A stretch of 64,000 bases of DNA from Morella rubra (Eukaryota; Streptophyta; Magnoliopsida; Fagales; Myricaceae). Of this stretch, positions 24,761 through 35,269 are shown in pieces (position 1 is the stretch's first letter; each line of letters opens with the position of its first letter). A program made the translations under genes and the position numbers. The stretch lies in the NCBI GenBank assembly GCA_003952965.2, contig CM025854.1, positions 14,311,572 through 14,375,571 of the forward strand, given 5' to 3'. The notes under the pieces are model-generated. The model ran no database searches and had not been told where the DNA came from. It saw nothing but the letters and a program-made list of their open reading frames with translations.

Positions 24761-27228
24761 TTACTCGATAGGGGTCTTCTTGTATCCCCTAGCATTGTGC
24801 CCCTCTGCGCCACATTTGGAGCATTTGGTGACAATTCCAACCCTGCTGAGCCTAAAACGACTCTGTGGCTCATCTGTGCCCCTCCTCCTTGACTTCTTTG
24901 GCCTTCTAGGCTGCACCTGTACTTCTGGAGGTACAATAGGATCTTGCAATGCCCGCTCTCATTGTTCTTCACTTGGCATTGGGTTAATCATAGGCCCATA
25001 TGCCTTCATATATGTCTCCACACTGTAGTAGTTGTCAAAGTAATTCTCGAGCTTCCCCCATTGTACAATATTGCTGAAATGGCATAGGCGCAAAGTATGC
25101 TCGTCAAGTCCCACCGTATACATCCACATGTCCTCTCTTTGAGATTTACAATGTACTGTCTCCGTTTATGCTCCACCTCAAATAACTCATTCCCAGTATA
25201 TGTGGAAATACAGTCACATGACTCCACTCCATTTCTATCAAGCTTCAAGTATCAGTTCAAAGAAACTAAAAAATACAATGTCCTTTTGTTTTTAAGAAAC
25301 ATCAAGAATTCAAATAATTTATAGAACTAGACAAGAGAAATAAGTCTTAGAAGTCAAAACTAACAAATAACCTATTCATGTGAACACAATATTCAATCCA
25401 AGTGCAAACCATCAAAAAGAATTGGACAAGCCAATTTTCGAACATTCTAATCATCTATTCATGTGAACACATGAATTGAACACAATATGCAGTATCAATT
25501 TGCAATTAGTAATATGCAATCTGACTTGCACGATATTCGGACCCAAAGGCAACACATCAGCATGCTGTTTGTAAAGTGTAAAGTCAGATTTCAATATGCA
25601 ATATCAAATTGTATGCCAAAAAAAAAATACAAAGTGTCCAGCATATATATAACAAAGCAAAGTTAGATTTAAAGTGTCTAGCATATATTATGGCAAAGTC
25701 AGATATTCATGATGAATTATCAATATGTAAAGTAAACAATAAAATCCTTATCTAATGTATCTAAAATAGAAATGGACACTTGAAGATTAAATTGACCTTT
25801 TGGCCATCTAAGATGAATGTCCAGTGGTGTGGGAGATTGGACCTAAGATCAGATACTAGGATGTGCAGAAACCATGACCAGTTATCCTTCAACTCCGCCT
25901 CCACAGCAGCAACGGCAATGGGATATATATTGTCATTGTCATCTTGGCCAATAGCCACTAATAATTGACTCTTGTAAGGGCCTTTCAAGAAACAACCGTC
26001 AACACCAATGAATGGCCTGCAGCCAGTCTTGAAACCATCACATATGGTGGCCATAGAAAAGTACATACACTGAAATGATGGTTGCATCTCCCTGATCGGC
26101 CTCTGAACCTTCAAAATTACACAAGTGCCCGGGTTTGTACTCCGCAACGTTGCACAATCGTCCCACAGTCTCGTGTATTGTTGTTTATGCATCCCCATAT
26201 CTTCGTATTTGCACGTTTCTTTGCCCCATAAAGCTTGCACCGACTAACGTCAACTTTCCACTCTCGCTTCATCGATTGTGCTTGAACTGCTCCAAGTACT
26301 TCACTGATATCCACTAGGTAGACACTTGGGTGTTTTTATAGCTTCGAGTGCACTAGTGGTTGCCCACATAAGAAATTATCTGGAATGTCAGCCCATTCTT
26401 CACATTGCGGGCATAGACTCGGTAGTTGCAGCGTTCTTACTTGCATTGCACTATCACCCTATCTCGGTCATTCTTTGCCCAATACAAATCCTTGCCAATA
26501 TGTATATTGGCCTCCCGTACTGCCTCCCTAAACATTTCAACTGAGGGAAATTTCATCCCTAGCTCCAACTGTGGGCTGGCCATACTTCTCCTTAAACTTT
26601 GGAACTTTCTCGCATTGAACTTCTTGCTGCACATTTCCTTCCTCATCCTCCTCCTCCGATGGTGAAACCAAATCTTAACTATTCTTGGACTCTTTCTCCA
26701 GTTCTGCACCTTCTTCCCCTTGAATAGGTTCTTCATCTTCATTAATTTGATGCTGATACCCACTAGTGGCACCGTCATCTCTATTCTCTCAATAGGTTCT
26801 TCATAATCTTCAGCAACTTCTTTCCCTTTCCCCTTATCACCTTTGTCCGTGGCCCCTTTCTTAACCATGGGCAGCTTAAGTCTTTTCCTTTGCAGTTGTT
26901 GTTGGGCAGCTTCATCTCCAAAGCCAACCAAGTACAGAATAATTGTATTATGACCCTTATGATAGCTCACCATCTCCAACACGTCCACATTTGACAATAT
27001 CAGCACCAACCCTTCATCGAGTGACTTTACTGGATGAGCGTTGTATATCAAGTCATCCTGAGTATATCCATACTCAGTACATAATGCTTCAAGCTTAAAG
27101 AATGAGAGCAAGTCCATATCCCAAGGCTCGTGGTGCAACGCCTTCTTGCCTCCAAGGTACTCAGTGCGTGGCATCCTCCGAAACCATCCCCTGTAGTTTA
27201 CCTCGAACAACACAAATTCGGTTGTCAT
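24761..27228 (-). pseudogene. MULE (mudrA-like) transposase, internally deleted
   Basis: In order: a PB1-like N-terminal region (MTTEFVLFEVNYRGWFRRM...), an acidic/lysine linker, a DNA-binding Mut domain (GMKFPSVEMFREAVREANIH), then the DDE core (CRPFIGVDGCFLKGPYKSQL, IYPIAVAAVEAE, WSWFLHIL, HHWTFILDGQK) at 25800-26240. After a gap come a SWIM finger (YIVNLKERTCGCIRWDL... CAYAISAI) at 25006-25248 and a CCHC knuckle (KCSKCGAEGHNARG) near 24800. The expected roughly 250 residues between DDE and SWIM are absent from 25249-25797. At least four stops or frameshifts lie between 26120 and 26440. A GT directly after the DGQK codons may be an intron donor. Confidence 0.88.
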
Positions 27229-28910
27229 TGGTATTGACCCTACAGAGTTATAAAACAAAGCAAAAACATGCATTAAACAAACTAACAGCAAGTAAATGAC
27301 AATAAACTAAAACTAATGCTGAAAATGAAATTAGTTACTAACTGTACAATGACTTATAGTTATACCTAAACAACAATGACTTCTATTTAAACAAACTAAT
27401 AGCAAAGACTTATACTTAAACCTAAACAAACTTCAAACTAAAACAGCAAAGACTATCTTTATACTTATACTTATGCTTAAATAGCAAAGACTTCAAACTA
27501 AAACAGACGTCAATGATATTTAAACAAACTAACAGCAAAGACTTCATAAAACTTAAACAAACTAACAGCAATTGAAACTTCTAACTTAAACTGCAAATGA
27601 CTTATACTTAAACTGCAAAAGTTCTACTTAAACAGCAATGACTTCAAACAAACTCAACTAAAGGTTGCAAGTAGGTCAAACAGCTCTTCTAAGATGCAGA
27701 ATGCACCCTGCATTACCTAAGATGTATAGAATAATAGAAGTGGGCTTCACTAAAAGTAACTAAATAAAATGTCTCTGCATTGTTTGCAATTACAAAAGCT
27801 TAAGTGACCAACAGAATTAATATACTTTAACTTTAACCTAGCAGTTAGCATAATTTGACTCAAAACCCTTGGTCTAACGTATCAGTTAGCATAATTTGAC
27901 TCAAAGGTAATAATATATACCCGTTGGATAATGTGGAATGCCAGAACTTTTATATATACTTCATATTGCAACATTTTGTTGTCTTATCTTACAGTTGTAC
28001 ATAGGAAACTATAGTGTTTACTTTGTTGCTAAGGTTACCTAAAATATGGGACTAAAGGAAAAACAGATAAGGACAATAGTAGATGAAGACAATAATAGAT
28101 AAAAGACAAAAACAGATAAGGACAATCACATAGACATATTATGGAACAAACAAACAAGAAGAACGTGCTTTTAAAAATAGAAGCAGTAAGCTTCCCGTGT
28201 GGTCCCCCTCATTCACTTCAGATCCCAAGCAAAATGACAGACCATCACTCCATTTTATGGTCCCCCCCTCCCCCAACACCCATACACATGCATCTACACT
28301 AAACGGAAAAATTCATTCTCCGTGTGGTCCCCCCTCACCCACTCACACTTATATCTAATATAAACGATAGGGATAATAGAAAAAGCCATTAACTTGCCAC
28401 CCACTGACCCAACATAAGGCACCACACTCAGACCCATTCGCAAACTACTATAAGAAGAGCAATAGCATACGATTTGGGCAAAAAAAGTGTAAAGACCATA
28501 CCTTCAAACGGAGATGAGTTCAACAGCAACAAAAGGTGTCTTTTTTGCTCTGGGAGACCACGCGAAATCTCAAAGGTGTTCTTCAGACCAAGATGATTTC
28601 AGATGCAAATGGGTTTGTCTTCGGGGGCAAGGTAAGTGAGAGTTGGGCGTTTTTGACAAATGCACCCAAAACGCAGAGTTTTGGTTAGGGCACAGGGGGG
28701 AAATTAATTAACAATTCCAACGGTTACTTTTGTCAAAACGCACTGCATCGAAGACTGGTTTTGATGTTTAGTCGAAGAGTTAGGGCACGGGGGTAATCTG
28801 GTAAGTTTACGTGGTCTGGGTGTCACGTGTCCTGCACGTGTGACGGAAAACGTGAGCTTTAACGCCAAATCTAGGTGAAAAGCCAAATTGCAACGTGCCA
28901 CGTAAGAGAG

Positions 28911-30384
28911 CCCAACATATTGATTGACAAACAAGTGTCTTGTTGATATAATTGTGATAAACTTATATATTAAAAAGAAACAAAAATATGAGAGAACCAA
29001 TACTATATACACTGGGGGTTAGAAATCAAAAGCCAAACGAGAATGAATTCAATCAAATCAACAAAAAATTGTACAACACATAAAGAAAAAAAAATAGAAC
29101 AGAGTGTTGATAATGGCAGCCTAGAAAATTTGTATTCCATTGTTAAGAGAATAGGATTTTCGATAAGCAACAACAATACTAACAAATGAATAACAATACA
29201 ACTAAATAAGAAGGACAAAACAAAAAATCTTTATACCAATTTGTGACCAAACCAAATATCTATTACGGGTTGGTAAAATGTTCAATCTCGACGCCAGATT
29301 AAATTTTTGGTCTGAACAGTAAAACCAATGACGGTGCTGCCAAAAAAAATACTGAGGTTGAAGATTTGCAAATATTTAAATCACCACCAGGAAATATGTT
29401 TGATGAACAAAAAATTATTTGATGTGTTTGATAATGACAGATTGCTTCCAAAGTAGTTACGAAAGAACTACTTTTTATCTTCTTTACAGATCAAGATTAG
29501 AAGTTAGTAAAAAAACAAAGGTGTTTGAGAAATACACACCTGTTTTGTGCGAGAGCAGTATTAATTTTATGATCGCAACAAGATGACCAGAGACAAAGCT
29601 CAAAAGAAGTTCACTGTTTAGCCAAAGAAACGGGATAGGCCCAAGCATATCACATAAGAGGAGATGGAGAGTTAAATCAGGATTGTCAAATAAATTACAG
29701 ACAAAAAATCTGGACAGAAAAGAGTTTTAAACAATTTGCTATACTTTCTATCTCTTGTGACCCCAAGGATTTGAAGGTGAGTAAAAGACATCCGTTGTCG
29801 TAGTTGAAGAGAAAACCTATCTTTTACCAAATAGAAGGGCTGATTTTGACGAAAAAGCATAATGAAAGAATCAAGTTTAGATAGGTCACTTTTAGTAGTA
29901 ATATTGACAAGAACGATTGTTAGAAATATCAATACGTTGATCACAATTGTTCATGAAGCCAACGTGGCAACCTAAGACAATTAATTGGAATATATTTTTT
30001 TTAATAAGGCTAACCCAAAAAAAAAAGAATCCATTGAATGTCTATTTTAGTCACTTATAACTATGGAGAATCTGTCGTCGTTGAAAGTAATTAAGCTACT
30101 AAGTATTTGACAAGAATTTTGGTTGAAATATAAAATTCAAGTTTTGACCAATTTTTTGGTGGATAATTAGCTAAATCTCGTCACAAAATAGTCAGAGTAT
30201 TTGAGACTACAAAATTGGACGACATACGACCTTTGATGACCATTCTCATTGACTAGAAAAAATTTCGTGACCACAAACAACATGATGATGAGAAATATTT
30301 TTGGTCACTACAACCCGGTTTATGGTAATCAATGCAATATGGTCAAAAAGATGTTGGTCACTATAGGCTCTTTTTGCTATAGTG
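28911..30384. other. Inner CACTA right subterminal region
   Basis: No gene recognised. Because both CACTA genes are on the - strand, this was probably the original promoter side of the element. The last 300 bases are rich in GGTCAC / GTGACC-type motifs. Confidence 0.5.
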
Positions 30385-30439
30385 ATGCCATGTTAAATAC
30401 ATTAAATATAATATTGATATATTAGAATCTGTTTAACTG

Positions 30440-31240
30440 GTATATAATGCTCCATTGTATTTAAGTTATTAAGGCATAGTATAGTATGGCACTCAAGTAG
30501 GATATTATTATAGCATGATATATCGTATTATATTATGGATATGAGTAAATCAAATATTGATTACATCAATAGTTCATAAATCATGTATCTTATTTGTTGG
30601 TTAGCTTACAAGATACTATAAAAATATTATAATGTATAGATGTATGTCCCGTTGTATATGTATTAGAATATTGTATTTAATTAAAGAGTATATGGTAGTT
30701 CATCGTATTTAAGTTATTAAGGTATCGTATAGTATGTCACTCAAGTATAATATTGTTTACCATGATATATCATATTATATTATGGCATATTATGACATCA
30801 TATGTGATATATGTTATAGGACTAATAGTTGAGAAAAAAAATGAGTAAATCAAATATTGGTTATCATACTTGTCCATGAATCATGTATCTTATTTTGGTT
30901 AGCTATAGGATATTATAATGCATTTAAATATGTATATTAATTAACAAGTATAAGGTTCTCCGCTCTATTAAAGTATTTAATTAACAAATATATGTATTTA
31001 ATTAACTAAGTATATGGTATTTTACCATATTAAAGTTATTAAGACATGCATAATATATTATCACTTTATTGTACATAGTGTAAGGTACCTTTGCATCATA
31101 TATGCTACGTTATGTAAAGTTAAAGTATATGTTATGATTAAAAAATAAATAAGTAAATCAAATATTGATTAATTACCGTAATAGTCATATATCATGTATC
31201 TTACTGGTTAGTTAGTTTACAATATATTTATCAGTATCAT
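30440..31240. repeat. Three degenerate direct repeats
   Basis: The block TATTTAAGTTATTAAGGCAT followed by AGTAAATCAAATATTG and TCATGTATCTTA occurs from about 30451, 30701 and 31025. Spacings are unequal (about 250 and 324 bases), so the copies have gained or lost DNA. It lies in the right half of the outer CACTA. Confidence 0.7.
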
Positions 31241-31436
31241 TTAAAAATCTCGTCAAGCTTGAAGTCTCCTATAGATTTGGGTTGAGTTAATGACTAACCG
31301 AGTTAGTTTACAACCCATTTTACTTGTGCTCAATAGATTCTTTGGATTTCAAAAGAATGGTGTACATATCTTGCTATTTGAGTCGCATTCTTTTTCTCTG
31401 TCGCCTTTTGTAACTGTTGATTTTTTATTTTTAGGC

Positions 31437-32480
31437 AGAGTCTGTCGAAGCACTCAAGCCGTTGTTCACCATCGACAGTGAGTTCACATCCATTGTAGAA
31501 TGTTTTCTCAAATTTATTTTTGTTTGCTTAATTCAGTTTACAAAAGTCGTTATTAGTATTTGGTGGCTACAAGTATTTTGTCATTATTTCATGCCTTGTG
31601 AATAATATATTATTATTTGCGAACTCTAGTTTATCAAGTTATACTCTACATGGTATTCTGCTAATACTTGCAGGAGTTCAGCCATATTACTCTTTTTTTT
31701 TTTTTTTTTTTGCCTAATAATCTCCTTCATTTCTTAGAAAAAAGACTCAACAATAATGATTGTACTGGTTTTTGAATAAAATAACTCTTTATTGACGTGC
31801 ATCCTGGTTAATTATTTGTTGTCATAATATCCCATCACACTGTGTAAAGATTAATAAGATTTTGCATATGGTAGTGGACTAGGGTGACTAATTTGCAGAT
31901 TTAGGATTCGCAAAATTGATTCATCCTATCTATGGAGTCACTCTGAGAACTTGATAATAATAGGGTGGTTGTCATTTATATTTTGAACTTGTGATTTGGA
32001 TGGAACTTTGGATAGGTAGTCTAGAAAGGAAAATCAGGAACAAAAATTTAAGGAGACTTTTGCAACCAACTTGGACTTCTAGCTTTTCTGTGACTATAGC
32101 AGTTGATTAACCTCATATCATACCGAAAATTTGGGTACAATTGAAAGGGATAGGAGATATATGGATCTTCCTTTGTTTGGTTGCTGTGTAGATGTATTAA
32201 CGTGTAAAAATTGAGTTATTAGTGTTTCCTTCTTCTTTAGCCTTTCCAAAATGAAAAAAACTGAATCCTAAAATTTGAATTTGAGTTATTGGTGTTTCGT
32301 TCTTCCTTTGAATTTGAATTTTATTTTATCATAATTATAAATTCTTTCGGGAAGAATGTCTTGATTATGAGAATATTTTAATCTTTTGCAGAGGAATTGC
32401 CAAAAATATTAAGAAAAAAAAAAACAAAGGAGGAGAAGCCAAGAAAGTGGATGAAATAATTGCCAGCAAGTACCTGTTTT
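31437..32480 (+). other. Possible captured exon fragments in outer CACTA
   Basis: A 43-base block at about 31434-31476 (coding ESVEALKPLFTID) has a TTTTTAG acceptor before it and GTGAGT after it. A second block at about 32391-32469 has TTTTGCAG before it and GTACCTG after it, reading GGEAKKVDEIIASK in one frame. Both have splice-like boundaries yet no recognised family. They could be host gene pieces picked up by the CACTA, or chance. Confidence 0.3.
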
Positions 32481-33091
32481 TCTTTTGTATTCATTAAATT
32501 TATTTGTCGTGCTAATTGAACAAGATTTTCCTTGTATTTTGAATAATGGCTATTCAATATATTTCATTTCATACTATTAATCATGAAATTTTTATGTATT
32601 TTCTTGCAATGCCTTATTTAAAATACAACTAAAATAATAAAATTTCAAATGGATAAAAGTAATTTCTCAAGAAATCATTTAATTACATGCAAGTTCGAAC
32701 AAAATAAACATTCATGTTCGAACGGAATTTCTTGTTCGAACAAGCATATATGTTCAAACAACCAATGATGACTATCGAATTTTACAAAGTTAGCGACGCA
32801 ATCTTCTTATTCAAATAGATTTTCTTGTTCGAACATATATATTTAGCGTTGATTTTAAATTTTCATCGCTGATGAGCATTTGCATCAGAGCTACAGCAAT
32901 GAAACTGCGATGATTTTTTTTCGTTGTTGATAAACTTCTACGAAGAAAACAGTATTTTTAGTGACGAAAAATTTCGCCACTAAAGACAAAAAATGTTGAA
33001 ATGTTGGTGGATACAATGTGACAAAAATAATAGATAGAGTGCAAAGTATCAAAATATTTATAATTAAAAAGTGCAACATGTATTTATCCCA

Positions 33092-33474
33092 TATCTTTTC
33101 TTGAAGATATACCTTTTCATGAAGACGTGCCTCTTCAAACACTTGGTAATTTACATCATAACGTTCAAGCTGCATCTGGGACTGTGAGATAGAGATTAGT
33201 TGTGAGTTATTTTGTTAATCAAAACTCTCTTATATATTAAAACATGATATTTTGTAAGAGATTATTATATTACACCTTTTACTAACCATCGTCTTAGTTA
33301 ATTAATTAACCGTTAGATCACACCTATTACTAGTGGTTAATTAAGTAATCCTATTATTGGAGTTGATTGATCAGTTCCTGCACTTTAATTAGTTTACTAA
33401 TTGCCGAGAAAAAAAATTAGTTTACAAATTATGCCTTTCTTCTAATGGTTAGATCATATATATTTGGAGTCGTC

Positions 33475-33512
<38 letters not shown>

Positions 33513-35269
33513 CATGTATGTGGTAAGTTAACCAAATTATTTCGTCACTATGGAGGAATTCCACCCAACAAATGAGGGATCACAGACGATGATTTTTAAG
33601 TTCTTAGACTGAAGTAAGTGTACTTCTTTTTGGTATATTTGGGAATTTAATTATTTCTACTCTCATGTCATGTCATCTCCAGGCGATGAGATGAAGGTAC
33701 GTAGTACGTCCTGACACATTCAAGGGTTTTAGTGTCATCTCTTCTGGGGTCGAACACATGAATTCCAGTTGTCTGGACCCAACTAAAGTTTCTTGCTGCT
33801 TTCACCTTCTGATCCATGGACCATACATGATACATAGGTGTCAAGCATTATATAGATCATGAACTTATTTATGACATGACGTTTAAGTGTTTATATCTTT
33901 TAGGTGCAATAAAATTTAAGCTTCATATATATATATATGAGATCTTTGTAGATCATAAAGTCAGGAAAATCGGAACAAAAAAACCGATACCATAATGGGT
34001 TGTATTGGCTCACCATTCCAGGACCAAATAAGCCAGGAGATAAAACCCTTATCCCCTTGTTTTCTTTTCAGGTTTAGTGCGATCCTGTAGGTCCGGCCCC
34101 AACAGGCTTTTTGACAAGTTGGAAAGGCAAACACGTCAAACACAAGTTACACTCGATGCATGGCAATCATATTCTTTTCCAGGACATCCTGCCCTATACG
34201 TATTGGATCACGCCACATCAAGGCTTAGGCATCAAGATTTGCGCTTAAAACATCTGCTTTGCTCAAGGGCACGCATAACAGTTGCAAATCATATGCATAC
34301 TACAAACCACGCAAACTCTCACGACGTTCTGTCATGTAACCAAAAGTATAACAAAGTCAGACACTGGTGCAAGAATCTGAGTTCTTTAAGTTTCCTCTTT
34401 TCCCTGCCTTTTCCTTTTCCTTTTCCTTTTCTAACCTAATTGGTAGGATGAACTGATACAGAGACCTTACAAAACCTATTGTGGACGAGTCAATTAAGGT
34501 TACAACTTACAACCGAGAACACCCAAAATGTTGTCTCATTAACGTACGCACATTAATGCATGAAGTTCATCAAGAAGATCTATAGATGAGATCAAAAAAA
34601 TACCAAAAAAGGAAAAAAAAAAAAAAAAAAAGCAGAAAAAACTATAAAAGGGATCTAAATATTACAGGTTAATGGATCGAAAAGAAGATGGTAACATACT
34701 AAACATTAGCAGTACTGATAAAAGATTACAATACGGTGGGGATAAAAGAAAAACTTAAATGGGCTAATTCTCTTCATATTTTTTGCATGTATAGAGCTAG
34801 TACAAGAATATATTCAGGGTTGGGCGATTGAAAAGGCACCATGATATAGTTTATTTTAAGACACAGGCTATAGCCTATATGTACTAGAATAAGCTTTTGC
34901 CATTGGAAATTCTCTTTTGAAGCCAGTTTGACAAGCAACAAACCACAACACATATGACAGTGCAATAATGGAGTCCAAAAGGGGCTCTTGCTTTTCCCCC
35001 ACTACTCCACCCTCTTTAATCAAAATAAAAGCCACCAATTTTCAAAAGGAGTCAGCTTTCAGGGTTGAAGAGAATATGCATGGATCTCCTCATTCAGCTC
35101 TTAAATAGTTTTTCTAAGCACAAACTTTTAGCCCCCATCAAGTACCCGATGCCCAACTTTTACCGCCCTGAAAATTTACCGAATTCTTTACTCTCGTCTC
35201 TAACTCCCCAAACTTCACTTTATTGTCAACTTTGCTGTACATCTTGCATACCATGAGATTCCCTTTTGA
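33092..35269. other. Spacer downstream of IDD gene
   Basis: No gene recognised. It includes a GA microsatellite, an AT run at about 33927-33940 and an A-tract near 34613-34631. The last few hundred bases probably contain the IDD 3' UTR. A 120-residue + frame at 34077-34439 has no recognised similarity. Confidence 0.4.
33478..33511. repeat. (GA)n microsatellite
   Basis: About 17 uninterrupted GA units. Confidence 0.95.

Larger units (their letters stand above)
21950..28910. mobile_element. Mutator-like element (MULE), decayed, two genes
   Basis: Inverted arms of about 167 bp lie at 22040-22205 and 28734-28900; both contain the inverted counterparts of ACACGTGCAGG, CACCCAGACCACG and TAAACATCAAAAC. 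The left side extends further out to GGGTTAATTACAAAAAACTT at about 21950, a typical MULE outer end, whereas the right outer end is not recognisable and was probably deleted. Inside are a - strand transposase (24761-27228) and a + strand GRF-type gene (22973-23444) in convergent order. The insertion sits in the leader or promoter of the inner CACTA's TNP2. No target duplication could be read because the right end is lost. Confidence 0.8.
15371..30384. mobile_element. Inner CACTA (En/Spm-like) element, 15 kb
   Basis: The left end is CACTACAATAAAAAGTGTCT; the right end, read in reverse, is CACTATAGCAAAAAGAGCCT followed by ATAGTGACC, matching the left ATAATGACC. Flanking ATG at 15368-15370 and 30385-30387 is the expected 3-bp target duplication. 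GGTCAC/GTGACC motifs are spread through both subterminal zones. It carries a TNP2-like transposase remnant (20701-21877, -) and a TNPA-like gene (16864-19055, -), so it derives from an autonomous element. About 7 kb of its length is a MULE inserted later just upstream of TNP2. Its total length without the MULE would be about 8 kb, normal for the superfamily. Confidence 0.92.
14441..33009. mobile_element. Outer CACTA (En/Spm-like) element, interrupted
   Basis: The left end is CACTACAACAATTTTTTTTT at 14441, followed by CTTTAGTGGTGAAAT. The right part, read on the - strand from about 33009, gives CACCAACATTTCAACATTTT then GTCTTTAGTGGCGAAAT, so the inner portion of the terminal region matches well while the last bases are decayed. 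GTCACTAAAA/TAGCGATGAA motifs fill both subterminal regions. The element's own sequence is 14441-15370 and 30385-33009; the rest is a later inner CACTA. No transposase gene belongs to the outer part, so it was probably non-autonomous. Confidence 0.75.
14141..33091. mobile_element. Palindromic MULE-type MITE split by nested transposons
   Basis: The left part (14141-14440) starts GGTTAAATACACATTGCAC; the right part (33010-33091) ends GTGCAACATGTATTTATCC, its inverted match. Within the left part the palindrome has already turned: CAAAATTGTAATTTTG mirrors ACAATTTTACC, and GTTTGAAATCAAATAATTA mirrors the earlier TATATTGATTTCAGAAAAC. The palindrome breaks off at 14440, where a CACTA end begins, and resumes about 18.6 kb later. 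So one small MITE was interrupted by everything between. I did not find a clean target duplication for the MITE itself. Confidence 0.7.
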
